From Cyanobacteria bacterium REEB67 (lineage in GTDB: Bacteria; Cyanobacteriota; Vampirovibrionia; Obscuribacterales; Obscuribacteraceae), in assembly GCA_018971775.1 (NCBI GenBank), contig JAGXAB010000012.1:1-64000 (forward strand): DNA of 64,000 bases. Reading direction: 5' to 3'. The notes under the pieces are model-generated. The model ran no database searches. It worked only from the letters and a program-made list of their open reading frames with translations, and was not told the DNA's origin. The position numbers and the translations under genes were made by a program. This document shows positions 49,273 through 58,771 of this stretch, piece by piece (position 1 is the first letter of the stretch; the number at the start of each line of letters is the position of its first letter).

Positions 49273-50298
49273 CTACCAGTTGGTCATTCCCATGATGTCG
49301 CGTACTTCGGCCAGTGTTTCGCCGGCTACTTTGCGCGCCTTCTGGTTGCCATGAGCGATGATTTTGTGCACCTGCTCGGGATTGGCAGCCAGCTTTTCGC
49401 GCTTTTCGCGGAAGGGGCGGAAATAATCATTTATATGATCGGCAAGGCGACTTTTGCAAGCGACGCATCCGATTTGAGCCGTTTCACATTCTTCTTTGAC
49501 GAGGGCGAGGACGTCGGGCTTGTCGCGATCGATGACGTTGTACCATGGCCACGGTACCTCGCAGAGATCGACATGTCCGGGATCGGACTTGGCGATGCGG
49601 GTGCGATCGGTGATCATTTGTTTGACTTTTTTAGTGGTATCGCCATCGGTATCAGCGATTTTAAGATCATTATTGAAAGACTTGCCCATCTTCTGACCGT
49701 CGACGCCCTTTAGAAGAGGCGTCGTCGTAAATTCGGGCTTGGGCTCGGGGAAATAGTCGACGTTGAAGACATGATTGAAACGCCTGGCCACGGCGCGGGC
49801 AAATTCCAGGTGCGATTCTTGATCTTTGCCGACCGGCACACATTCGCCCCGAAAAGTAAGAATGTCGGAAGCCATCAACACCGGATAGCCGAGCAATCCG
49901 TAAGTCACTTTTTCTTTGGCCGCCGCTTCGTCGTTATCGAGCATGCGCACCATGTCTTTGAGTGTGGGCTCGCGCTCCACCCAGTTGTGCGGCGTCAGCA
50001 TCGAAAACAAAAGATGCAATTCGGCGATCTCGGGCACGGCCGACTGCACGTAGATTGTCGATAATTCCGGGTCGATGCCGACACAAAGCCAGTCGAGGGC
50101 AATCTCGAAGATATTACCTTTGACTTCACTGGTGTTCTGATACTTGGTCGTCAGGGCGTGCCAGTCGACGATACTAAAATAAGGGTCGAAACCGCCCATA
50201 TTTTGGAAGTGCAACCAGTTGGTGAGCGCCCCAAAATAGTGACCAAGGTGCAAACGACCGGTCGGGCGCATGCCCGACATTAATCTCTTGGCTGTCAT
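49273..50298 (-). CDS. trpS: Tryptophanyl-tRNA synthetase
   Basis: SGMRPTGRLHLGHYFGALTNW (HIGH-type) and DGQKMGKSFNND (KMSKS-type). Confidence 0.97.
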   Translation of the reverse strand: MTAKRLMSGMRPTGRLHLGHYFGALTNWLHFQNMGGFDPYFSIVDWHALTTKYQNTSEVKGNIFEIALDWLCVGIDPELSTIYVQSAVPEIAELHLLFSMLTPHNWVEREPTLKDMVRMLDNDEAAAKEKVTYGLLGYPVLMASDILTFRGECVPVGKDQESHLEFARAVARRFNHVFNVDYFPEPKPEFTTTPLLKGVDGQKMGKSFNNDLKIADTDGDTTKKVKQMITDRTRIAKSDPGHVDLCEVPWPWYNVIDRDKPDVLALVKEECETAQIGCVACKSRLADHINDYFRPFREKREKLAANPEQVHKIIAHGNQKARKVAGETLAEVRDIMGMTNW

Positions 50299-50316
50299 TG
50301 CTATGCTGCTCTGAGC

Positions 50317-50427
50317 CTATTTGTTAGCGTTGGCTTTGGCGATCGCTTCTTTGACGAGAACCTTTTTGCGGTTTTCTTTGGCTTTTCTGCGCTGTTTCTT
50401 TTCACGGCGATTGTACTTGTGAGTCAT
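50317..50427 (-). CDS. 36-aa Lys/Arg-rich small protein upstream of trpS
   Basis: Minus-strand ATG-TAG frame MTHKYNRREKKQRRKAKENRKKVLVKEAIAKANANK, SD-like GGGAGAG upstream, 18 bp before trpS. Below the ORF-track length cut-off. Confidence 0.6.
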   Translation of the reverse strand: MTHKYNRREKKQRRKAKENRKKVLVKEAIAKANANK

Positions 50428-50496
50428 GAAACTCTCCCAATTAAGACGTATAAGTTTGAAAGAGTGTACCGAAAAGACAGGAAAATTGCAGGCTTC

Positions 50497-52518
50497 TTAG
50501 CGCCTTGCAAACCTTTCTTTTTCTTGAGTAAGACGGTCCCAGTCGGAGGCTGTCATGAAGCCCAACTTGACGAGCAGGTCGGTGAGCTTGATCCCTTTCT
50601 GGCGGGCCACTTCAATCACATCGCGCAGCTCATCGCCGGTAATACGCCGTCTTTGCAGCAGATATTGCTCGAGTTCTACCCGTCCGAGCAGCAAATCGGC
50701 GGTCAGACTGGCTACGGCATCGGGCGGGTCAAGGTAACCACGCTCCAGGCAATATTTGCAGTCGTGCAAGATTTGAGCGGGCACGACATCCGATTCTGTG
50801 GCAACAGTGATAAAAGTTTTACCCTTTTTGAAATCTTCGACAATTTTTTGCAGATTGTCGTCGAGCACTCCGTTGCCGACGGATATATGGCCAAATGGCG
50901 ACACATGAAAGCTGGTCTGGAAAAGCCGCTCGATGTCGATAGCGACGATTGGCAGTGGATCGGTGCGGACGATGTCAAAGAGCCTTTTCTCCGGACTTTC
51001 CTCGACAGCGGTGGCGGCCAGAGCGCCAGCCGAAGAAGAAGAAGAAGAAGAAGAAGAAGAAGAAGAAGAAGAAGCCTGCACCGTCACTTTCATTTTTTCG
51101 TCGCTGACCGCCGCCGCCCAGGCGTTGACGGTGGCAATCGGAGTGGAAGCACCGGCCGAAGCTGTGGAAAATTCTCTGGCAGTCGATTTAGTGTCGGTCG
51201 TGCTCTTATCTTTGCTGCTCTTGTCCAGGTTAATACTTTTATCCAGGGTCTGCCTGGCCAGAGCCGCCGCCTTGGCTACGGCCAGACTGTCCGAGGAAAC
51301 TGCGGCGATCTTGTCGGATGATGTACGAAAAGATGTAGGCAAATGAATCTGCTGCGTATCGACTTGAGAGGCAGCGGCCCTGGAGGCATCCGGATTTTCG
51401 AGAAATTCCTTCATCACATCTTTGGCATACTCGAGCGGCTGCTCTGAGGCTTTTTGCGCCTTAGCCATGATTTCGGCAAATTCGGGCGAGCCCACCGCCG
51501 GCAGAGAATCGCAGGTGATGACGTCACGGTCGCCGGTCATCTTCCCGGGCACGGCATTAAACGTAGCACCGGTGGCGGTGCCGACGGCGCTCTGTTTGTC
51601 GGCTTCGACAGGCGGAGTGAAATCAGCTTTAACAGCCGGTAGTGCCTCTTCGGCGGCTGGCCCAGACAGAGAATCAGAAGCAGACGCCTCTGCCTCGACA
51701 GGGGAAAGATCGGGCTCAAATTGTTGAGGCTTCGCTTCAGTTTCAGTATCGATGGCAGGAGCTACTTCAGACACAACTTCAGACACCACTGGCCCGGGAG
51801 TGGCGTCGAAAGCGTCACTTCCACCTTTACTTTCACTGGCACTTTTGGTTTGCCCCGGCGGCGCTTCTTCGTCGTCGACCTGCATGCTATCGAGTATGGC
51901 GGCTAGGCCGTTGATTGGGGTTTCGCCGGCGTCTTCGACCTGCACTTCCTTGGTCGCCCGCAAAATTTCGACCGAACCGGTAATCAGCAAGCGAAAAAGC
52001 GAGCTGGTGGCACGCACAACATCAAAACTAAATTCGCGCATGGCCTGACGCATGGTGCGACCGTCTGTGATCCAGCCGAGCACGGCATAATCTTCTTTGA
52101 GCAAGGGTTGCTTGGCGAGCGCCTCTTGCCAGGATTGGGTGCCGAATGTGGGCGAAGGAACGATTTCACTGTTCAAACCAACGGCGGAGTCCCGCAAAAA
52201 AGCCATTTGATCGGCAAAAGTATTGGATTGTTTGAGGGGGATTTTGAGGCTGTCGCTGCCACCACCACTGGAGGCGGTCGCCTCGCTATCTAAACGCTCG
52301 ACCTTGAAATTTCCCTCGGGCCAGAACAATAGTTCGGTCAAGGCATCATTTCCTTCGAGCAGCCCAAAATTAGCGCTTTGAATCACGCCTGAGCAAACAA
52401 GCAAACTACCCTTCTGACCGGCGCTCTCCAGATTTACCTTGTAGCTCTTGTTTGACTCGGTGGCCAAAAATTGTAAAAGCCCCGGCAGTGAGACGTCGGA
52501 CAGGTTTCCCTCAATCAT
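50497..52518 (-). CDS. DUF4388/PATAN-domain protein with disordered linker, poly-Ser tract and C-terminal helical domain
   Basis: IEGNLSDVSLPGLLQFLATESNKSYKVNLESAGQKGSLLVCSGVIQSANFGLLEGNDALTELLFWPEGNFKVE; SSSSSSSSSSSSSS; C-terminal LEQYLLQRRRITGDELRDVIEVARQKGIKLTDLLVKLGFMTASDWDRL. Confidence 0.82.
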   Translation of the reverse strand: MIEGNLSDVSLPGLLQFLATESNKSYKVNLESAGQKGSLLVCSGVIQSANFGLLEGNDALTELLFWPEGNFKVERLDSEATASSGGGSDSLKIPLKQSNTFADQMAFLRDSAVGLNSEIVPSPTFGTQSWQEALAKQPLLKEDYAVLGWITDGRTMRQAMREFSFDVVRATSSLFRLLITGSVEILRATKEVQVEDAGETPINGLAAILDSMQVDDEEAPPGQTKSASESKGGSDAFDATPGPVVSEVVSEVAPAIDTETEAKPQQFEPDLSPVEAEASASDSLSGPAAEEALPAVKADFTPPVEADKQSAVGTATGATFNAVPGKMTGDRDVITCDSLPAVGSPEFAEIMAKAQKASEQPLEYAKDVMKEFLENPDASRAAASQVDTQQIHLPTSFRTSSDKIAAVSSDSLAVAKAAALARQTLDKSINLDKSSKDKSTTDTKSTAREFSTASAGASTPIATVNAWAAAVSDEKMKVTVQASSSSSSSSSSSSSSAGALAATAVEESPEKRLFDIVRTDPLPIVAIDIERLFQTSFHVSPFGHISVGNGVLDDNLQKIVEDFKKGKTFITVATESDVVPAQILHDCKYCLERGYLDPPDAVASLTADLLLGRVELEQYLLQRRRITGDELRDVIEVARQKGIKLTDLLVKLGFMTASDWDRLTQEKERFARR
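51032..51074 (-). repeat. (GAA/TTC)14 trinucleotide microsatellite encoding poly-Ser
   Basis: Uninterrupted gaagaagaa... tract of about 43 bp inside the DUF4388 ORF. Confidence 0.97.
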
Positions 52519-52814
52519 CTATTTATCCCTTGCATCCCCAGCTCGTTTCAAATTATGGCCGCTTGGAGTTCTCTTTTCGCTTCCATATATTGAAGAAAAA
52601 CCTCCGCTGCTTAACCCTATACCAAAAAGATGCCCCGGCAAATCGTGACGGTCACGTAGCGGCGCATCAACAAAGGCGCGGAAAGCCAAATTTACAAAAC
52701 TTAATCCACTTCTTGACTGCTTAGAGTTTCGGGAGTTTTGGGTAAATAGCAGGTAAGTGATACGGCTCCGAGAGTTGGATCGCTTCTTACTAAGTAAACG
52801 GGAGTGGGAGCGCG

Positions 52815-53759
52815 TTGGCTTCTAGAGTAACTGACGAAGTATCGGATGAATATGCGGACGTTTTTGGCGCCGACGAAGATCCGGCCATAGAGCCCGAAGT
52901 CGAGGCTGAGCCTACATCCAGTGAGGGCTTTAGCGAAGACTCGGTGCGTCTCTATTTAAGAGAAATCGGGCGCGTCAAAATGATCAAGCCCGACGAAGAG
53001 ATCGAGCTTGCCCGCATGATCGCCAAAGGCGATCCCGAGGCCAAAAAGAAGCTGATTCAGGCTAATCTGCGCCTGGTCATATCGATTGCAAAAAAATACG
53101 TCAACCGCGGCCTTCCCTTCCAGGATCTCATCCAGGAGGGCAATCTCGGCTTGATCCGTGCCGCCGAAAAATTCGACCACACCAAAGGTTTTAAATTTTC
53201 CACCTACGCCACCTGGTGGATAAGACAGGCTATCAGTCGGGGCCTCGCCGACAAATCGCGGACGATTCGCGTGCCCGTGCACATGGTCGAATCGATCAAC
53301 AAACTAAAAAAGAATAGCGCCAGACTGGCTCAGGAGCTGGGTCGCAAACCGACCGAGCAGGAGCTTTCACTGGCTCTAGACATACCGGTCGGCAAAGTGC
53401 AGGAAATTATGGCCGCGGACCGCGAGCCGGTTTCTATGGAAATGCCGCTTAACCGCGACGACGAGACTTATATCGGCGATCTGATCGAAGATAATGAAGC
53501 GACGCGTCCCGATGCCACCACCGCCGAAGAATTGATGCGTCAGGACCTGAGCCGCATGCTCAGCCAGCTCACCCCTCGCGAAAGAGACATCATGCATTTG
53601 CGCTATGGCCTCGAAGACGGAAGACAGAGAACACTGGAAGAAGTCGGCCGTCTTTTCAATATTACCCGCGAGCGCGTGCGGCAGATCGAGCACAAGGCTT
53701 TCCGCAAACTGCGCCAGCCCAACTGGTCGTCCAAATTGGCCGGCTATCTTGACGACTAA
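52815..53759 (+). CDS. Primary/group-2 RNA polymerase sigma-70 factor
   Basis: [28 protein letters not shown]...[73 protein letters not shown]...[49 protein letters not shown]. rpoD/sigA likely, but paralogues cannot be excluded. Confidence 0.96.
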   Translation: MASRVTDEVSDEYADVFGADEDPAIEPEVEAEPTSSEGFSEDSVRLYLREIGRVKMIKPDEEIELARMIAKGDPEAKKKLIQANLRLVISIAKKYVNRGLPFQDLIQEGNLGLIRAAEKFDHTKGFKFSTYATWWIRQAISRGLADKSRTIRVPVHMVESINKLKKNSARLAQELGRKPTEQELSLALDIPVGKVQEIMAADREPVSMEMPLNRDDETYIGDLIEDNEATRPDATTAEELMRQDLSRMLSQLTPRERDIMHLRYGLEDGRQRTLEEVGRLFNITRERVRQIEHKAFRKLRQPNWSSKLAGYLDD

Positions 53760-53921
53760 CTAGCCTTAGAGTTGCCTAAATGGCCTCCCCCATCTAAAAA
53801 TTCTTTGCAGCATTAGACAAACGCTCTTCTTACAACCCTCCGGGCTTGATAGGGTTATGCTGTGGACTTACCGGCCTTTTTTAAAGTCTGGGCGTCCTTC
53901 CTTTGATGACCGGCAACCTTT

Positions 53922-55313
53922 ATGACCGAAAAGCAGCTTCTAGCTCCAAGCGCCTTGAGCGAACTGGTCGACCTCGGCCAGCGTCAGAAGCTGCGCTCTC
54001 TGCTCAACGATCAACACCCGGCTGATCTCGCCGAATGTTTCGAGGAGCTCAGCCCCTCCTATCGCATCTCCTGCTTTCGCCTGCTCGACCTGGACAATGC
54101 TTCCTCGCTCCTGGCCGAGCTCGAGCCGGATCGCCAGTCCGAGCTGATTCGCGATCTGGGTGACATCTCGGTCGTCGCCCTGATCGGGGCCATGTCGCCG
54201 GACGATGCCGTGGACTTGCTCTCCGGCCTGCCCTCCGAAAAGGCGAAAGAGATCATCAACCAGATGAGCGATGCCGAGGTCAAAGAAGACCTCACTCAGC
54301 TCATGACTTTCAATCCGGACACGGCCGGCGGCATCATGTCCACCGACTATCTGGCCCTGCATTCACGCATGACCGTAGCCGAAGGCCTGGTCTATCTGCG
54401 CGAAAAATACGAAGACATCGAAGAAGAAATCTATGACGTCTATGTCGTCAACGAAGAAGAAATGCTCGTCGGCGTCGTTTCACTCAAAGATTTGCTCACC
54501 GCCTCGCCGGAAGTCTCGGTACAAAACATCATGGACGAAGATGTTGTCTTCGTCGAAGCCAGCCTCGACCAGGAACAGGCCGCCGAAATCGTCAGCCGCT
54601 ATGACCTATTGACCCTGCCTGTCGTAGACGGCAAAAAACATCTACTTGGGATTATCACCGCCGATGATGTCATCGACGTTTTAAAAGAAGAACACGCCGA
54701 AGACATCTTTCAATCGTCGGGTATCAATACCGGCTCGGACAATCAAGATATCCTGACCTGGGGCGTGCGCCGCGCCTTTGGTGCTCGATTGCCCTGGCTG
54801 CTTGTCACCCTGTTCATTGAAACAGGCTCGGCATCGGTGATCAAACACTACGACGCGATCATTCAGCAGACAGTGCTCGCTGCTTCTTTTATGCCGCTCT
54901 TGTCCGGCGTCACCGGTTCAGTGGCTACGCAGAGCACCTGTATCGTCATCGCCTCCAGCGCCAGTCGCGGTCAAATCAGTCTGCGCACCGCCCTGCGCAA
55001 TATCTGGCATGAACTGCGCGTCGGCATGATGCTCGGTCTTTTTTGCGGACTGTCCACTTATTGCATCTCGCACTTTATGCATCAATCCAGCAATGAGCTC
55101 GGCATCTTAGTCGGCATGTCGCTTTTCCTCACCATGTCTGTGGGAGTTTTGATGGGCACCCTCATGCCTTTCATCTTTCAAAAAGTAGGCGTCAATCCGG
55201 CCCATGCCTCTGGACCCTTCATCACAAGTATTTTAGATGTCTGTACAATGTCCATTTACCTGACAATCGTCCACTTCTTCCTGACAAACTCGCCGGCCGG
55301 TTTTAAACTGTAA
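53922..55313 (+). CDS. mgtE: Magnesium transporter MgtE
   Basis: N-terminal MgtE domain, two CBS domains, membrane domain LPWLLVTLFIETGSASVIKHYDAIIQQTVLAASFMPLLSGVTGSVATQ. Confidence 0.95.
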   Translation: MTEKQLLAPSALSELVDLGQRQKLRSLLNDQHPADLAECFEELSPSYRISCFRLLDLDNASSLLAELEPDRQSELIRDLGDISVVALIGAMSPDDAVDLLSGLPSEKAKEIINQMSDAEVKEDLTQLMTFNPDTAGGIMSTDYLALHSRMTVAEGLVYLREKYEDIEEEIYDVYVVNEEEMLVGVVSLKDLLTASPEVSVQNIMDEDVVFVEASLDQEQAAEIVSRYDLLTLPVVDGKKHLLGIITADDVIDVLKEEHAEDIFQSSGINTGSDNQDILTWGVRRAFGARLPWLLVTLFIETGSASVIKHYDAIIQQTVLAASFMPLLSGVTGSVATQSTCIVIASSASRGQISLRTALRNIWHELRVGMMLGLFCGLSTYCISHFMHQSSNELGILVGMSLFLTMSVGVLMGTLMPFIFQKVGVNPAHASGPFITSILDVCTMSIYLTIVHFFLTNSPAGFKL

Positions 55314-55346
55314 GGCCTCCTCACCTATCTTTGCAAAGGACCTATA

Positions 55347-56900
55347 ATGGAAACGATCAAAAAAGATCCCAATAAAGAAGTCTTGAAAAGACGGCAGGAA
55401 GCCGCTTACGTATCGGAAGCGGCAGCGGAAAAAAGACACAAGCAGGGCACCCTGCTCGCTCGCGAAAGAATAGAGAAGCTTGTCGATGAAGGCAGCTTCC
55501 AGGAGATCGATCGCTATGCCATGCATCAATGCCGCGATTTCGGCATGGAAAGCAAGATGGTCTATGGGGATGGTGTAATCACCGGTCAAGCCAAAATTGA
55601 CGGCAGACCGGTTTATCTTTTTGCCCACGACGCCACCTTTGTCGGCGGAGCACTGGGCGAAGTCTTCGCCCGCAAAGTCTGCAAGATCATGGATCTGGCC
55701 CAGCAAGCCGGAGTGCCGGTGATTGGGCTGAACGAGAGCGGCGGCGCCCGCATTCAAGAGGGCGTGCGTTCACTGGCCGGTTACGCCGATATCTTCTATC
55801 GCAATGTCAAAAGCTCGGGCGTCATTCCGCAAATTTCGATTATTTACGGAGCCTGCGCCGGTGGCGCCGTTTATAGTCCGGCCGTGACCGACTTTACGAT
55901 CATGGTCAAAGAGAAGAGTTTTATGTTCGTCACCGGGCCGGAAATCGTGCGCACCGTCACCGGTGAAGACGTCAGCCTGGAAGAGTTGGGCGGCGCCATG
56001 ACCCACAACAGTCGCTCCGGTGTGGCCCAATTGCTCGCCGAAGACGAAGAAGATTCGTTCTATCTGGCCCGCAAATTGCTCTCCTATTTGCCTTCCAACA
56101 ATCTCGACACGGCCCCGATCGATGAGGAAGGCCCGGACGCCGAACCAGCGGACGCCGCCTCCCTCGACACGATCGTGCCCCATGACGCCAGCAAACCGTA
56201 TGACATGTACGAAGTGCTCGCCCGAATTTTCGATTATGGCGATTTCTTCGAAATTTCGCCACTTTTTGCCACCAACATCATCGTCGGCTTCGCCCGCCTC
56301 GGAGGCCATTCGGTCGGCATCGTCGCCAATCAGCCAAAATCTCTGGCCGGCTGTCTCGACATAAACGCTTCGGTAAAAGCAGCTCGCTTCGTGCGTTTCT
56401 GCGATGCCTTCAATATCCCCGTGCTCACCTTTGTCGACGTGCCGGGCTATTTGCCAGGCACTCAGCAGGAATTTCAGGGCATTATCAGACATGGTGCCAA
56501 ATTGCTTTACGCTTACTGCGAGGCAACCGTGCCCAAGCTCACAGTTATCACCCGCAAGGCATATGGTGGCGCCTTCGACGTCATGGGCTCAAAAAATGTC
56601 GGCGGCGATTACAACCTCGCCTGGCCGACCGGCGAGATTGCCGTGGTCGGAGCGGAAGCGGCGGTCAATCTGCTCTATCGCCGCGAGATCAAAGAGGATA
56701 ATGGCGGCGGCCGCTTCAAAGAGCTCGTCTCCGAATTTCGTGAGCGTTTTGCCAATCCATATATCGCCTCTCAGGAAGGCTATATAGATGATGTGATTTT
56801 GCCCTCCGAAACACGGGCAAAATTGATCGCCGCCCTGGAAGTACAGAAGAACAAGCGGGTAGAAATGCCCCGCCGTAAGCACGGTAATATTCCACTTTAG
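55347..56900 (+). CDS. Acyl-CoA carboxylase carboxyltransferase (propionyl-CoA carboxylase beta-like)
   Basis: GTLLARERIEKLVDEGSFQEID...LNESGGARIQEGVRSLAGYADIF...GACAGGAVYSPAVTDFTIMVK...VPGYLPGTQQEFQGIIRHGAKLLYAY. Confidence 0.96.
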   Translation: METIKKDPNKEVLKRRQEAAYVSEAAAEKRHKQGTLLARERIEKLVDEGSFQEIDRYAMHQCRDFGMESKMVYGDGVITGQAKIDGRPVYLFAHDATFVGGALGEVFARKVCKIMDLAQQAGVPVIGLNESGGARIQEGVRSLAGYADIFYRNVKSSGVIPQISIIYGACAGGAVYSPAVTDFTIMVKEKSFMFVTGPEIVRTVTGEDVSLEELGGAMTHNSRSGVAQLLAEDEEDSFYLARKLLSYLPSNNLDTAPIDEEGPDAEPADAASLDTIVPHDASKPYDMYEVLARIFDYGDFFEISPLFATNIIVGFARLGGHSVGIVANQPKSLAGCLDINASVKAARFVRFCDAFNIPVLTFVDVPGYLPGTQQEFQGIIRHGAKLLYAYCEATVPKLTVITRKAYGGAFDVMGSKNVGGDYNLAWPTGEIAVVGAEAAVNLLYRREIKEDNGGGRFKELVSEFRERFANPYIASQEGYIDDVILPSETRAKLIAALEVQKNKRVEMPRRKHGNIPL

Positions 56901-56933
56901 AATCCGCCGCTTGCGGATTTGTCACTTAAAAAT

Positions 56934-57677
56934 TTAGCGCCGAGAAATCTTCGGATAGTCGAGGACGATTTCAATCGGCTCGCCTGCCGATGCATGACTA
57001 TAAGTAAGCAAATTGATATGCGCTGAGACGGGAGCAGGCATGATCGATTCGGCTCGCGACACCGGATCGACTGCTCTGGTGCTCTTTTCGATAAAGGCCA
57101 GCAGGCTCTCCTGCAAAGGAGCGGGGGTGACTACAAAAATCCCTTTTACACCATTGGCACCAAGGCGAGCCTGGATCTTCATCACCTTCAAAAGAAAGTC
57201 GCGGAGCAATTCGACGTAGATTTTGCCCGGATCGTTTTTGGTTTTACCACCATAGCTGAAACCATCCATGGTGTTAACTTTTCCGTCAATCACCAGAGCG
57301 CAAATCGGGCTCTGTCCGACTGCCGTTTTGAAGACGACCTCGTAGACCGGAATCAGCCAACGCGAAAAAAATCCGCGCTCGATCTGTCTCACCTCGGCCG
57401 AGGTGACTCGCGAAAACATTTCCCAGAGCCGGATTTGACGATTGTATAAGCCGCTCTGATGGGCAAAGGCGAAATAGTCATGAAAGAGCGAGTGAATCAC
57501 AGCCAGCGGTAAGGGGTCGATGTGCGCTCCGGTCGGTGCCTCGATCACTAGATTGTCCAGCCCGGCCTTGATGTCAACAGCGGTCGCTCCACGAGGATTG
57601 CCAGTGACTGCGCCGAGGTTGTAGGCCTCATCTTCGAGATTCTTGATCTGCACGGTGCAATTATTTACAACAGCCAT
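56934..57677 (-). CDS. Hypothetical protein
   Basis: 248-aa ORF from internal ATG (MAVVNNCTVQIKNLEDEAYNLG...); convergent with the carboxylase gene. Confidence 0.65.
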   Translation of the reverse strand: MAVVNNCTVQIKNLEDEAYNLGAVTGNPRGATAVDIKAGLDNLVIEAPTGAHIDPLPLAVIHSLFHDYFAFAHQSGLYNRQIRLWEMFSRVTSAEVRQIERGFFSRWLIPVYEVVFKTAVGQSPICALVIDGKVNTMDGFSYGGKTKNDPGKIYVELLRDFLLKVMKIQARLGANGVKGIFVVTPAPLQESLLAFIEKSTRAVDPVSRAESIMPAPVSAHINLLTYSHASAGEPIEIVLDYPKISRR

Positions 57678-58106
57678 TTGAATCCCATCCGAGCGCCGGG
57701 CAAAAACCAATCAACAAACGAGCTAATAAATCAGCCAACAGGCAGATTTTATCAAAGAATTGCCAAGTAAACCGCTATGTGAAATCAAGGGCGAAATTGT
57801 CCGAATATTTGCCAAGAGCAGCCTGCCCCATGTGCTTGCTGAAGGGAAATGGGATTAGCTGCCGTCAAACGTGGTACATCTACTATTAGCGACTGAGCGT
57901 ATGGGCGAACAACGGGCAAGGAGGTAAAAAAGTTCGCCATAAAGTGGGCTATGTGCTCGCTTGCTTCAGTCCCCTATCAGGTAAACTGATAATAGGCGCT
58001 TGGCGGTTGCAGCTTCTCGGAATTTAGAGGCAGCCAGAAGGTAGCCCATTTGGGTTCCTGAGCACTTGCATGTCTATCTAACTTAAGGACTTGACCGAGT
58101 TAAGTT

Positions 58107-58688
58107 ATGCCTCTTCTCCCCGCAAAAAACAGTACAAAAGAGTTTACCCAGACTGCTTTGGACGTCCTCACTGACCTGAAGAAGGGCAGCGGCGAAAAAC
58201 GCAACGAATTTGTCTGGGTGCATCAGGAGCGTGTCTACGCAGTGGCCTACCTGGGCACTGACAACCACGACCATGCCACCGAAGTGACGATTTCGGCGTT
58301 CAACAATGCTTTCAGTGCACTCAATCAGTCATTGCCGAAAAATCCGGACATTTCGATCTGGGATTGGCTCTCCCAATTTGTTGTCGAGGCCATGGGCGAA
58401 TATCACGCTCAAAATTCCGACGATCCGGTCAATAACGAAACAATGGACCCGACTCAAGATGGGTCAGCCAACATGGATTGGGAGACGACGGTTTTACTTG
58501 GCGTGCAAAGAGTCAAACGCTGTATTTCATCCCTTTCCCCCGAACAGAAAAAAGCCTTTCTTTTGCGCCACCACTACGACCTTAACTACGAGCAGATTGC
58601 CACCGTTGCCAACGAAACCGTCGAATCGGCAATGGCAACCCTTTATAGAGCCAGAGTACAAGTAGTTAAGTGCCTGGGCCGCGGATAA
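58107..58688 (+). CDS. Divergent ECF-like sigma factor
   Basis: C-terminal region-4-like ISSLSPEQKKAFLLRHHYDLNYEQIATVANETVESAMATLYRARVQVVKCL; weak region-2-like N-terminus. Confidence 0.75.
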   Translation: MPLLPAKNSTKEFTQTALDVLTDLKKGSGEKRNEFVWVHQERVYAVAYLGTDNHDHATEVTISAFNNAFSALNQSLPKNPDISIWDWLSQFVVEAMGEYHAQNSDDPVNNETMDPTQDGSANMDWETTVLLGVQRVKRCISSLSPEQKKAFLLRHHYDLNYEQIATVANETVESAMATLYRARVQVVKCLGRG

Positions 58689-58771
58689 AACTTATTGAGC
58701 ATTCGATTTTTAGATGATACGCCCTGGTTCACTGACCAAGTTTCGATAAATTTGAGGTTCGGCTTACAGAC

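Noticed and set aside
57720-58106. tmRNA, RNase P RNA, SRP RNA or 6S RNA in the long leader
   Set aside because: I could not find the conserved sequence signatures of these RNAs; kept only as an unclassified structured region.
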